Assembly (NCBI GenBank): GCA_947044365.1
Contig: OX345636.1
Span: 23,593,466 to 23,657,465, forward strand
DNA: 64,000 bases
Source of the DNA: Petrosia ficiformis
Lineage: Eukaryota; Porifera; Demospongiae; Haplosclerida; Petrosiidae
Direction of reading: 5' to 3'
A model generated the notes under the pieces. The model did no database searches, was not told the origin of the DNA, and saw only the letters and a list, made by a program, of their open reading frames with translations. Shown in pieces: positions 1 through 11,356 of the stretch (position 1 is the stretch's first letter; each line of letters starts with the position of its first letter). A program made the translations under genes and the position numbers.

Positions 1-997
1 ATTTAAGATAACTTTGACAAGTAAGCAAGTGATCATTCGTTTCTTAATTAAGAAAATGATGATTGCATGCTGCATGCATCTAGTGGCTAAATTCTAGCAT
101 GCTGCATGTAAATAGCACACATGTAGATGTGTAGAATATGAGCAGTTATGTGCCGCACATGTGCAGAAAAGAGGATGCATACATTGTCTAATTTTTACCG
201 TCCTCTACACATATGCACAATCATCCCACATATACATGCATGTGCAACCTGCACACATGCAGCTTTGAAAGCAACATGCATGTACATGTAGCATATATGC
301 TGTAGCTATACATTTTTGTGAGGGAAAAAAGAAAATATTCAAATACCAAACAGCATTTTTGTTTTATATAGCCCTAATATAATTATTATATTTATAATTA
401 TACACTGCAAAAACTATATATATTATGCGTACATACTGATACATATAATATAATACATACATGTAAATAGAAGTAGTTTTACATATTTCAGGTGTGATTA
501 TCAGGTAGTGTAGTTAGATGAGAGTAACCTGAATCATAACATGTATCACACTAAATGCTCATAAATATAATTCTAATTGGACTGCATTTGTGTCTGTGTA
601 TATGTATATGTAAGACCCTAGACAGAACATGTATGTAGCTACTGGTTTATACATGGGTGTGGAAACATTGAGTGACATTTTGACTTATTTGCACTACTCT
701 TATCCTGCTCCCATATACTTTGTATACAGTTCAGTTTTAATTTACGGGACATTGAATAGATTTATTGGACAATGTCCTGGCATTTCTACATCACTGGGTT
801 TATAAAACTCATAACAGGAGATAACACATGTACAACAGTGTAAACATAGATTTTTGTTGCATGTTTTGATTAATACTAAACTGTATGGATCCTGATGGTA
901 TTTATCAACCAACATGTACATTAGTGTATTCAACTACTACAATCAAGATGTTCTGCTTAAATGTATATGTAATTATATATATCCAAATGGACACGAC
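1..997. other. Non-coding DNA with TACATG repeats
   Basis: No convincing exon is visible on either strand here apart from what lies below 998 on the minus strand. The stretch is rich in ATGCATG/TACATG-type palindromic words and holds one hAT-type MITE (652-796). It may be intron or 3' flank of the minus-strand exon chain at 998-2472. Confidence 0.4.
652..796. mobile_element. hAT-type MITE, family B, with 8-bp target duplication
   Basis: A 145-bp element flanked by the direct repeat GGTTTATA (644-651 and 797-804). The same body recurs at 3996-4138, 35164-35327 and 54549-54710, sharing TCCTGCTCCCCATATACTTT and GGACAATGTCCTG. The better copies start CAGGGGTGTGGAAA and end TTTCCACACCACTG, a hAT-like CA..TG end. 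This copy is diverged at its right end. It has no coding capacity. Confidence 0.8.
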
Positions 998-2472
998 CTT
1001 AAAAGGGTAAAAATCAGCATTCCCAACAAACTTATTCCAATCCAGACCATCAATCTTATCAGCAATTTCTTCTTTAATCTCTGCTTGAGACTTGTGTCCT
1101 TCACGATATCTATGAAACAAACATGCATTACTACTTGTGACTGCAATCTGTGAAATTATAGTTATTCAAAAGCTGATCATAAAATCATAGCTCAAAACAT
1201 GACCTAATTGTTGAAAATGGACACGTTCCTGCAAAATAACTTTTAACAAATGCTTACATGTTTACATATTTAATCACTCATCATTCCACCATTTGTACAG
1301 TAAGTCAATGAAATATGGCATCTACGAAGCTTAAAAATAGCTCTTCTTAGATATGACCTGTAATTTAGTTATAGTTTGAGTCATAAAATAACAGATTTCA
1401 AATCATGTTTGTCAATGATTTTTTTTTGAAAACAAACTTGGTAAGAGGCATTATTTTTTCCAGTATTTGACACTTCTTCTCCATCAAGCTATTAATGCCT
1501 TACTAAAAGGGGCTTAATTAAAACAATACTACTTTGTACCAAGATGTGGAAGAAAGTACATGTACATGTACATGTACATGTACTTGTATACAATGTAAAT
1601 TCATACAATACTGCCTACTAATTCATCTTAACTCACAATTCAACACAGTCATGTGTATGATATAGACCCCATCCTTTAGGACATGCACACTCAAGCTGTC
1701 CAGGACCTATAATCGTAGAATAACCAATTAATATTTATGTTTTTAAGAAGCCAATACAGATTTCAAGGTTTCATATCATTGGACTATCTGTATTACTCCC
1801 AAAACCTTGCCTAAAGATGCTTGTACATGTGTAGTTTGGTTCGGTGGTTAATATACCATACCTGTATACCTACTACTAAACCAAATGATGTATAGAATCC
1901 TTGCCACTGGAAATTAGTATGGCAATTAGCATATACAAGTGAATAGGAAATTACATTGTTGAGTGAAATATTTACTTGATGCACTAAAGTGCTCACAATA
2001 ATATGCCTATTTTCCAGACAAGTTCAGAACTGGTAACTGAGAGTTATAAAAATTGTCATAACTTTATGACTGAACTATTTAGAAAAGCCAATCTTTTATT
2101 TTGTGCTTTATATTATTAGCAATCTGCTGGTAGCTTATTTGAAGTGCAAAGCTTTCCAGAAACACAGACATACAGACAATATGATCACAATAACATGCTT
2201 TGCCTACTATGTATCTTTTATATATCCTCACTTGGATATAGTAATGAATTGTTTCTACACACAGTCACACACATATATATCTAACCAGTATATTTGCATG
2301 TTGAATTTCCAAAGCAGTTGTGTACTCAAGCTTTACACACATCTACACCAGCAACAAACACACTGCCAGATGTTCTACGCCATGTACTTTGAGGCTATAC
2401 TATACCACGAATAAGACCATTTGAATCATAGGCCATGCATTCATCAAATATCATACACAACTCGTGCAAATG
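998..2472 (-). CDS. Chain of four phase-compatible exons with a partial EGF-like motif; product unknown
   Basis: Reading the minus strand, four putative exons have AG and GT borders and matching phases: 2472-2406, 1983-1870, 1706-1637 and 1109-998. I did not recognise the protein. The third exon carries CACPKGWG followed by a Cys eleven residues later, resembling the C-terminal half of an EGF-like domain. The last encodes a charged stretch containing EIKEEIADKIDGLDW. Neither start nor stop is seen, so the gene would continue below position 1. It lies downstream of, and on the same strand as, the epimerase-like gene. Short candidate exons at 3255-3188 and about 2859-2809 would bridge the two in phase, so one long gene is possible. 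Homology support is lacking; the call rests on splice borders, open frames and phase agreement. Confidence 0.4.
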
Positions 2473-2913
2473 CTATATAAACAAAGCAATTATGGAATAA
2501 ACTATGAGAAAATTAAAATTATTATTTATTATCTATTATGTTTACCATGGAAACAATGAATCTCACAGATTTTAAATGAGACATTCAAATCATGCATTAT
2601 GCTGATATTTTACGTTATTGTACTGGAAGTCACATTAATGGAAGTGCTAGTCACATGCTATCAAGTAATAACAGCTGGAGAGACTTGCTTTGTAGCCTTT
2701 GTTAACAGTGAAAATTGTACAAATGAATTGTATTAAATCCTGAATGAAGTAACTTTATTTGTAATAATAACCCAAGAAGTTACACAGCTTTATCTATGGC
2801 CTGTACTAAAATGTCTCACTTCTGAGATGACAGTAGCTTGAAGATAATCACTGGCTCCTTCTCATGATTGTTTCATGATGATAATTGTTTTTTTAGAAAG
2901 CCTGTTACATAAA

Positions 2914-3031
2914 TTATCGTACAGATACAGAGAAATATCCCTCGTTGGATACGTGTATTGTCACTCATCCTTCAGACCGATGACAATACGTTGTATTCAG
3001 CTCGTGATATTTCCAGGTATCTGTACGATAA
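2914..3031. mobile_element. MITE, family C (118 bp foldback)
   Basis: An inverted repeat beginning TTATCGTACAGATAC and ending GTATCTGTACGATAA. A second copy with the same ends lies at 16609-16713. The inner arms of both contain variants of CTCGTTGGATAC. The target duplication cannot be separated from the palindromic ends; a TA or TTA type target would fit. No ORF. Confidence 0.75.
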
Positions 3032-3369
3032 TATATAATTACTTTATTTATCAGTGGTTATACATATATTGTAAAGAACTTACTTGAGAATTTATAGTTT
3101 ATAGGATGAAATTTTCAATGAGATGCTTGTGTATAAATGCATGCTATTGGGTGCTTCATTCAGCAAGCCACTGTCTCTTAAGGTAACCTAATATGGTGAG
3201 TGTTTGAGACACTTGGAGTAAGAAATTTTTGATAAAATATTTGTGTTGACATTTGCTATTCAGCTGTTCTGTACCAAAAGCCAGTCTAATATGATATCCA
3301 TGGAGATCAATCATTAGGCTTTGCAGACACCAAATTTCCAGTTGATCATGAAACCTTATCTCTACTTAC

Positions 3370-5937
3370 CCCTTGTGTAGAACTTTTACAGTTTCTCTTT
3401 GATATAACTGCATTGCCATGTCATATATTATAGTGTTAGGTCTACTATATGGACCATAAACACCAAATGGACGCACTATCACAACATGAAGCTCATATAT
3501 TTCACAATACGTGGACACCATTTCTTCTCCTGCAATCTATGGAAGAGTGTAATTGTAATTGTAGTATGGTTGTATCTCAATTAGCTATTCTAACACTTTA
3601 AGGAGACAGTTAGTTAAATGTACATACATGTACATACATACTTGTGATGTTGTAAATGTATACATGCATGCATATGTGTGTTAAATGATGAGTTGAAGTG
3701 TCATGGATATATCACACTGGGCACAGAGAATGTGAACTTTTTCTAAATATTGTTCATTTGATAATTTGATAGTACTATCATTACTATGGTGTAATCAATG
3801 TATGACAAAACTACTATATGAAATCTGGAAATCAAGATGGGTTTTTAAGAAAGGTCACCCCTACTCTGTTTTCTAAGACAGAATTATCCTTCAGCTTTTG
3901 AAAAGAATACTTTCTCTATCAGCTACATCATATGTATATTATACATATACATACAGTAGCATAATCCAAATACATGTATTAGGCCATCTTATATACAGAA
4001 GTGTTGAAATATTGTGCCGGCAACCGCACATTTCAATCTATTTTCATGACTCTTGTCCTGCTCCCCATATACTTTGTATACAGTTTAGTTGACTACATTT
4101 ATTGGACAATGTCCTGTATGACTGGCTGTTTCCACACGTACATACATATGTATATGCATATAATAACTATACATTTGCATGTGGTTATAAAGACTAGGTT
4201 ATAGAATTTATACACATGTACATATATACCACATGGGATATGTCTTACTTTGAGAGCAGCATCTACATTTGATAGTGAAACTTTTATAAGATTTGATGGA
4301 GAGAAAGGCAGTGGTGAATTATTGTACACACTATCAGAAGAGACAAATATCAACAAAGTGTCCTGTGATTGACATAAAAGATATCATACAGAGAAATCTA
4401 AACACTGTAGAAATTCCATGAATGACTACATAATATAGATATACAACACATGTACTTAAAACTGGTTCACTGATGTTTATGGTTCATGGGGTTGAATAAC
4501 TGAATGTACATGTACATGTATATTTAATTATAATACATGCATAATTACATTATATGTTTGTGTCACATGTGTGTTGCATATGCAGTTAAGGAAGTTGTGT
4601 CATTCCGAGGGCTCGGTCAATTAATGGGTGTGGTACATATAAGAATGTATGCTCAAAGCTATAAAACAGACAAGCAGGAAGAAAGTTACTCGTACTTATG
4701 TAGAAAGTTGCTTACATAGAAACTGGAACAAATAGTTGTTCTACACTGTAGATGAAATATATTCCAAACATTTCACAAGAAACTTTAAAAGGTAAGAAGA
4801 GTGATTAATATACTTATACAACCTAAAGCTCACTGCTAGTGTTGCTGTGATATAATGATGTATTGTACATCACAGAAACTTTATTCAAATCATTGGCAGA
4901 AAAGATGCCACCGTATCTATTCTGCCATTGTATCCATAAATGTAATACAGTAAATATACATTACTACGATGACATGGAAAATTCCAATTGCAGCAGCACT
5001 ACTCAGTGCCACTGTCATATATGCATCTGGATAAGAGCAGCTGATTGCAGTTGTGTGAAAGAGTAGCAGTAGCATGGAATAATCATTTTAGTCCTACGTG
5101 GTAACACATATTTATTGTTGTAACATTTCTACAAGAAGTTTAATTATAATCATTATAATGGAAAGGATAAGAAATGAACATAGGTTGTTACATGTAAAAG
5201 ACTCACCTTAAAGTCCTTTAAGACTTCCAAAAGTATTGCTAAACATTCTATGCTAGATTTTATAGATGACTTCAAAGATACATCATTGCCACTATATGAA
5301 ACAGCATGAATAACAGCTTTGAACTGATGCTCTCTGAATAAATGAGTTAGTAATGGCTGGTCACAAACACTACCTTTATGAACAGTAACCTCTGTGTAAT
5401 GAAAATTTGCAAGACACATAAAATATAAAGAGGTACTTTGCTTTTAAAAATAATAAAAAGTTGGTACAGATTTTTTGATATGTTTTGAAGCATGGGCCAA
5501 ATTGGCTCAACAATGGTTAGTAAGTTTTATTTGCAGTATCTCCAAAATTTAGTTATACATGTAGTTATTACATGTAATGTAAAACTAATACAGTAGGCTT
5601 ATTAAAATGGCTTAATTTAGTTAACTAACTAAAATTGTCATGTAGTTATTGCAGTATATCCAGTAGTAGTAGTATAACACCATTTCATTATTGAACTGTG
5701 GTGTGTCATGTTTGTGAATCATACAAATCATATTATTATGTAATTACTTCTATCACTTAAGTGTTTCGCTCTTAGTTTCATCACATCACTATATTCTGAA
5801 CTGAAGTCATCCAACACAATAACATGATGTTCCTCTTGTAGTTTCAATGCAGAGTGAAATCCTATGAATCCAACACCACCAGTAACAAGAACTGTGAAAC
5901 GAATGTCAACAGCAAGTGAAGATATGATACTACACAT
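3370..5937 (-). CDS. NAD-dependent epimerase/dehydratase-like protein (UDP-sugar 4-epimerase family), catalytic Tyr apparently lost
   Basis: Four exons on the minus strand: 5937-5748, 5391-5207, 4362-4249 and 3536-3370, with phases 1, 0, 0 and 2 at their ends. The protein begins with a Rossmann NAD-binding motif, TGGVGFIG (residues 19-26, GxxGxxG). It continues with the family pattern: acidic residues after strand 2 (VLDDFSS), VIHAVSYSG in place of the usual VIHLAA, VSSDSVYN for the SSxxVYG strand, and RPFGVYGPYSRP for the RxFxVYGPxxRP loop. The closest resemblance is to UDP-glucuronate/UDP-glucose 4-epimerases. The active-site YxxxK reads DAALK, so the catalytic Tyr is Asp. I infer an enzyme-dead paralogue or decaying gene. 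The ATG at 5937 is the first in-frame Met before the Rossmann strand; an AG at 5971-5972 leaves room for an upstream exon. The C-terminal third is not securely found. Confidence 0.7.
3996..4138. mobile_element. hAT-type MITE, family B (diverged copy)
   Basis: Shares TCCTGCTCCCCATATACTTT, GGACAATGTCCTG and the TGACTGGCTGTTTCCACAC end with the other family B copies. No clear 8-bp duplication is left. It lies in an intron of the epimerase-like gene. Confidence 0.65.
4555..4800. repeat. 5'-truncated family A MITE fragment
   Basis: Contains the family A core: GTTAAGGAAGTTGTGTCATT, the GGGCTCGGTCAATTAATGGG segment and the following GCAGGAAGAAAG. Both ends with the ATCCCTAT terminal sequence are missing. 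Confidence 0.55.
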
Positions 5938-5976
5938 AATTGAAGGTAATTGTGATATAATTATCTCAAACTGCAA

Positions 5977-5980
5977 TTAA
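5977..5980. repeat. Left TTAA target-site duplication of the RAG1-like transposon
   Basis: TTAA directly abuts the left inverted end at 5981; the matching TTAA follows the right end at 11357-11360. TTAA duplications are known for piggyBac and Kolobok elements, whereas Transib and RAG elements make 5-bp duplications. Confidence 0.75.
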
Positions 5981-6022
5981 GGTGGTACTAGGGAGTGGGC
6001 AGATGCGACTCCAATCAGTTTC
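5981..6022 (+). repeat. Left terminal inverted repeat of the RAG1-like transposon
   Basis: A 42-nt end, starting GGTGGTACTA and ending ACTCCAATCAGTTTC. It pairs with 11313-11356; the last 15 nt are identical and the outer part is diverged with small indels. Confidence 0.85.
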
Positions 6023-6235
6023 AAAATAGAATATTATATAATATGACTCTAACCTGGTGTAATAGCAACTTTCATATCTTCTAATCACCTTTATAGTGTC
6101 CTGGAATTGATAAAACGTATATAAAATCTCCATTTTTCCAATTAACATAAGTACAACACGGGTGTTTTTATTGGACATTTAACGTTTAATTAAAATTACA
6201 ACTATGGTTTCCGGTATTACTTTATAATTAAATTC

Positions 6236-6672
6236 TTTTTATGGCCCGTAGGGCCATCCCTATAATTGCTTTCCACGGGGTTTAATGTATATATATATGT
6301 TTGTGTCACTTGCGCGACTATGCGTTGTATACGTAGTTAAGGAAGTTGCGTCATTCCCGGGGGCTCGGTCAATTAATGGGCGTGGCGCGTAAAAGAACGC
6401 GCGATCAAGCTCTACACACCAGCAGAAAGAAAGCTGTTGAGCTTACGTAGAAACTGGAACTAATAGCTAGCTATTCTGCCTGAAATATATTCCTAAAGTT
6501 CTACAAGGTCCTTTGAAAGGTCAGGAGAGTAGATAATCAAAATAATAACTATAATAAGCTGTTGTCTTTCATGCTTGATAAAGTCAGCCATGATTACTGA
6601 ATTCTGCACACCACAAAGCAGCCATATCTTCACTTAAATTTGTAAAGCAATCATAGGGATGTTTTTTTCTCT
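6236..6672 (+). mobile_element. MITE, family A, near full-length, nested in the RAG1-like transposon
   Basis: Begins TTTTTATGGCCCGTAGGGCC, then ATCCCTATAATTGCTTTCC, and ends AAAGCAATCATAGGGATG. The inner ends form an inverted repeat of about 17 nt. The core contains GGGCTCGGTCAATTAATGGG. Copies or fragments recur at 4555, 14681, 23696, 26727, 31082, 41280, 47505, 53476, 55986, 57237 and 60620. This copy retains CpGs (GGCGTGGCGCGTAAAAGAAC) that are TpG/CpA in other copies, suggesting it is young. Confidence 0.8.
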
Positions 6673-6788
6673 ATATACACTTGTTTCAAGTGAATTTCAC
6701 CATAATTGTATTCATTGGATACCACAAAAATGCACATTACATCATACATTACATACTTAACCACTTCAAACAAACTGTTCTGATCAAT

Positions 6789-8947
6789 ATGGATCGTATT
6801 GCGCATATCAAAAACGCTCTAAACTCTACTGCGCAGCAGCTGTACAAACATATATTCAAAATAGTTATCTTAGTGAGGTTAGTTCTGACAACTGTAGCAA
6901 CAAATCAGAAGTTTTAACAGCCAAAACAGAACAACTACAGGAAAGTACAATAATTGAGGTATGATTCCATTAAAAAAAAATAATGCTTACATTTTTATAC
7001 ATCATTTGACAAGCACTCAAAAAAGTTATATATATATAATACATTAGATATCAATGGAGAAACATCAACAATATTTAGATGACTTATGTCGTGTTTGTGG
7101 GAAGAAAGTTGGGAGGGTAAGGTATTCTGTTATGAAGTATCAGGAGGTTCTTTCTTCTATGGGACTCTTTGTAGCTCATGACATTGAGCATATTCACCCA
7201 GAGCAATTCTGCAACAGCTGTTACCTAACAGGAAAGCGAATGACAGACAAAAGTACCAACTACTCATACTCGAGAGTTATACCACCAATCTGGAAGGAAC
7301 ATATTGATGACAAGTGCGATCTTTGTAATCAAATGGTCCAGAAAGGAAAAGGCGGTCGACAAAAGAAAAATCATACACGTAGAGGTCGTCCTACATCACT
7401 TGTTAGTTATGTTGCCAGCTTATCTGTTCCGGGTGTTCAATCTCACTCCCTTCTTCCATCTTTAACTTCAACCTCTTCTAATATTGATATAACACACCTT
7501 ATGTGTATACGCTGTAAAAACATTGTGAATTTTCCAGTAGAGATTACCCCATGTAGAGCTCTTATCTGTAAAGAATGTTGTATTCAGTGCATAAGAGAAT
7601 ACAAACCTTTATTTAAATGTCATAAATGCAAGGAAGGGCATCCAAATGAGGAGTTGACATTTGTGGTGCCATCACCTGTAATTTTAAATGTATGGGAGAG
7701 TTTAAATTATCCATGCCAACAGAGCTGTGGTAAACTGTTCAAAACAAATGAACTAGATGCTCATTACAGGATACAGTGTTCTGAGTCTCATAACACCATC
7801 TTATCGTCAAAGCCAACTCAATCTGAACAGCAAGTAGCTGCCAGTGTTGTTCAACGAATGCTGTCAGATTCCAATATCATATCTTTGTCTGTACCTAAAG
7901 GGAAGGTAATAACAACACAATATGTTATATAATAATAATTAATTACTTATAATAGCCACTGAGTATAATGAAGGTCACCTCACCTCAAGTTGACAGTTCT
8001 CAATGTACTAGAAAAACAGTGAAGAGAAGGTCACAGGAATTGGCAAACATTAGAGATGCCATTAGCGGTGGTCAATCAATGACTCAACTTCAAAGTGAAG
8101 TACTGATGTTGCCAACAGAGGAGAAGCAGCAGCTAATGAGAGAAGTCAACTTCACAATAAATATCCCACCAGAGTGTGGACTGGCAATGAAGGCCGACTT
8201 ATCCATTCCATGGAATAAGCTCAGAGTACTAAGAAGGTTTGTTTTGTAATCAAAAATAAGTAAATACAGTAAACATTAATTAACATACCAAACATTATAG
8301 ATGGCTCAAACTTTCTGGTGTAAACATTGCTAGTGAGAACAAGCAAAGATGTCTTGCTAAGAAGCAGCTAGAAGCAACTAATGTGGTGGCAGAAGCAGCA
8401 CCATTTTCTTTTCCACTTAAAAGAGGAGGAGAAGAAATGAGACCTGCAGCATTGGCTTATGTAAACAATCTCACCTCCTTGGTATACCATTTATTGGATG
8501 AAAATGATCGGTACTACACAAATAACATAACAGTATTAAAATTGATAATACAAATTTACATTTAGGTTGGGACAACTCACTTGGCACAATGATCTAATAC
8601 CTTATAATGAACTGTGGATCAAAATAGGTGGAGATAAAGGTGGTACTTCTTTTAAAGCATCTTTTCAGCTAACAAGCCAAACTCTGTCACCAACACTTGT
8701 GTATTCACTGTATTCGAAGCAGGAGATAGTATCAGCAACCTCCACATCGCTTTGAGTAGATACTCATCGGAAATTGAAACTTTATCACTATCTAAATGGA
8801 GGTACACATACAATAAAAAATGTTGATTCAATTTACACAACTATTTAAATTTTCAGAGACAAGCAGATACGCATATTTATATCAGGTGACTATGAGTATC
8901 TATGCAGAACATATGGGATTTCTGGTGCTTCTGGTAGGCTAAATATA

Positions 8948-8983
<36 letters not shown>

Positions 8984-10446
8984 CATGAGAACAAAATAAC
9001 ATACCCTATTACTAGGACGTCACTGTTGTTTATGGTGTGTAATCAAAAGTGGAGACATGCTAAAACCAAAAAGCATTCGATCAGTTGTTCAGCAAAGAAC
9101 TCTCGAGAATATGGCTCTTGATTTTCAAAGATTTCAAGGTTCTGGGGGAAACATTAAAAAAGCTAAAGATTTTAACAATGTGATAAACACCCCAATATTT
9201 CAAGTTCCCATCTCACAGGTATTAAAAAGATACGTGTATATAAATAAAGTAACTGTATCTGCTTACTATTTCTTTAAGGTAAGTCCACCAGGTCTTCACA
9301 TCAGTCTTGGGATTTTTCAAAGACTGTTTACCCTTCTTGAAGACAGCTGCCATGAATTAGATATGAAATTATCAGAGAGTACGACCACACCAACAGACAG
9401 TACAACATCATTTGATGATTTGATTCAGGCTCGTAAAGACATGAAAAACTTAGTATCAGAATACTCTCAACTTGACCCCCTGATTCGGCAACATCAACAA
9501 CTTCTGACATATCTGTTGCTTACACAACAAAACCCACAACAATCCACTGTCATTCAGCAAATTGCCGTTTCAATAAACAGCAATAGGAAGAGGCTAGATG
9601 AAATTGTAGGTAACAATCTCAAAACTTACATTTAAGTAATTCATTTCAGTATTTCCTGTCAGCATTCGTTGGTAGAGAAAAATAAAAAAATAGTTGAAAA
9701 AGGATTTGAGAGAGAAGAAGGAAGATTTGTAAAAGGGCTTGATATTGCCCTATCAACATTTCAGGTGCAAAGGCAAGCTTACTACGGTGGAACGTTTGTC
9801 GGCAACCATGTTCATCGTTGTCTGAAGGTTTGTATTACATATGTAGTCGACATTTAGTCATTACTTGATGTTTATCACAATCCAGGAAAACAATATCTTA
9901 ACTTTATGCAATTCAGTAGTTGAAACAGCTACACGAAATGACATTGCATTGTTGGACGAGGCTGAACAGATCAGAAACAAATATCACAAACTATTCAAGC
10001 TATTCGCAGACTGTCATAACATTTATAACAGTAGCAAGTTCCTCGTGGATAGTGAAATTAATGATTTAGGTAAGATCTTACTTCACCAATATCAATCATA
10101 CATTGTGATGATGCCAACCATCTTTACAGAGAGTAATATCTGTAATTTTTTGGACTATTATCGATCCAACTTTCCAACTGCTACTATTACACCAAAGCTA
10201 CACATGCTAGAGGACCACATTATACCATGGATACGCCAATGGCATGTGGGATTCGGATTAATGGGAGAACAGGGGGCAGAATCCATTCATGCTGCGTTCA
10301 ATTATGATGAACAAATTTATGCAAATCTTGGAAACAGAGTTGAGAAACTTAAAAGTGTTCTACAAAACCATCACTTAAAAATTACTCCATCGAATGTGGT
10401 TTTACAACCACCATCCAAAAAGTACACTAAAAAGTCACAAGATTAG
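6789..10446 (+). pseudogene. RAG1-N-terminal/RNase H-type transposase gene, 11 exons, frameshifted
   Basis: Exons: 6789-6958, 7048-7905, 7956-8236, 8301-8510, 8566-8801, 8857-8933, 9016-9218, 9279-9605, 9663-9827, 9886-10069 and 10130-10446; introns are about 50-90 nt. Exon 2 has zinc ligands in RAG1 order: LCRVCG, IHPEQFCNSC, CDLCN, a basic AT-hook-like RRGRP, a RING-like run (MCIRC, TPCRALICKECC, FKCHKCK), then YPCQQSCGK with a downstream H and C. These match RAG1's CRICG, IHPTEFCHNC, CDICN, RING and following finger. The transposase part shows IGGDKGG (candidate first Asp), ISGASGRHCCLWC (RAG1: ASGSVYxCTLC), PPGLHISLGIF and GEQGAESIHAAF (RAG1: SEGNESGNKLF, which holds its catalytic Glu). 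Frame breaks: one at about 6833-6842 in exon 1 and a 1-nt loss at about 8655-8680 in exon 5. The RAG1 equivalences are my alignment from memory. Confidence 0.82.
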
Positions 10447-11312
10447 ATAATATACATACATATATAATATTATTTATACTCATTTATACTCATGCCAAAT
10501 TTACCAAATATATTCCTCTACAATCATTCAAATGGTATAGTAAAATTCAACAGTAATTTGTTTGTTCCATATCGTGCACAAAAAAAATGTAAGCAACATT
10601 CTACTTACCTAAACTGAAAGAGGAACATTTTTCCTTGCAAACAGTTCGCCCACAAAGTTTCATAAAACTTTAATGTCAGAAAAGGAGTTCCTTTTCATTT
10701 CCATTTTCTGTGATGATAACGTGACTCTGGATTTCGAATAGAACAAGGTCAGAGGACGGGACAGAACTTCTCGTGTAGCTCTTTTATCGCTCTATCTTTT
10801 GCACAACGTGTTCGGGTGGTCAGGGACTTTCCCTGATGGTCACATGCTAAAAACAACAGCTAGCATAGTTGCTAAGTGAAATTTCAATTTTTTTCTGACG
10901 TCATGCGTGTACTAAATGTCCAAAATTAATTATTCAAAACACCCGTGACAAAACCATGAAAGCCACGCCCACAATACATGGCGTACGTGCACCAAGTACA
11001 ATGTATTTTGAGAAAAGTTACGAAGCCGTTTTCTGCAAATTCATTTTACTTTTATAGTTGCAAGAGGCTGAATAAAGAATAAAGCTGAATTCTGTAGCTT
11101 TTCACTGAAACCATAAAATTTACCTTTCTAGACACTATCAAACTCCGATCTTTCTCAGAGAGCAACTACAGTTACCCCGCCATTGTTTCACACCCACCAC
11201 CCGTGGGCCGTGTTCAGTCAAAACATTTAGGCCCAATAATTATACCCCTAGGTGGGTGTGGCTTCCAAAAAATACAAACCAGATTGTATGCAGCAAGAAG
11301 CTTGCAAGACTA
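10447..11312. other. 3' non-coding part of the RAG1-like transposon
   Basis: No ORF of note. It contains the inner inverted block at 10912-10948 (CACCCGT and AAATGTCC words matching 6155-6183 inverted), and two GC-richer patches with GCCACGCCCAC and GTGGGTGTGGCTTCC. These could be part of the element or a small later insertion. Confidence 0.45.
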
Positions 11313-11356
11313 GAAACTGATTGGAGTAGCATTCGCCCACGGAAAAGACTACAACC
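11313..11356 (-). repeat. Right terminal inverted repeat of the RAG1-like transposon
   Basis: A 44-nt right end, inverted relative to 5981-6022, followed directly by TTAA at 11357-11360. Confidence 0.85.

Larger units (their letters stand above)
5981..11356 (+). mobile_element. Complete 5.4 kb DNA transposon encoding a RAG1-N-terminal-like transposase (N-RAG type)
   Basis: The element is bounded by inverted ends: GGTGGTACTAGGGAGTGGGC (left) against GGTTGTAG...CCGTGGGC on the complement of the right end. They share ACTCCAATCAGTTTC at 6008-6022 and, inverted, at 11313-11327. A second inverted block with CACCCGT and TGGACATTT/AAATGTCC words lies at 6155-6183 and 10912-10948. TTAA flanks both sides. 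Inside is one multi-exon plus-strand gene (6789-10446) whose N-terminal part matches RAG1's zinc-binding region and whose remainder is a transposase. A family A MITE (6236-6672) is inserted between the left end and the gene. From memory, an Aplysia element called N-RAG-TP also carries a RAG1 N-terminal-like protein; this element is plausibly of that group. The gene has frameshifts, so this copy is probably immobile unless supplied in trans. Confidence 0.88.

Noticed and set aside
10070..10129. Reading straight through 10070-10129 as coding
   Set aside because: It is an in-frame 60-nt stretch with GTAAGA donor and TTTACAG acceptor, like the element's other short introns; I treat it as an intron, though both readings stay open.
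7048..10446. A domesticated, functional RAG1 gene
   Set aside because: It lies between transposon ends with TTAA duplications and carries frameshifts, and no RAG2-like Kelch gene is present; it is a transposon copy.
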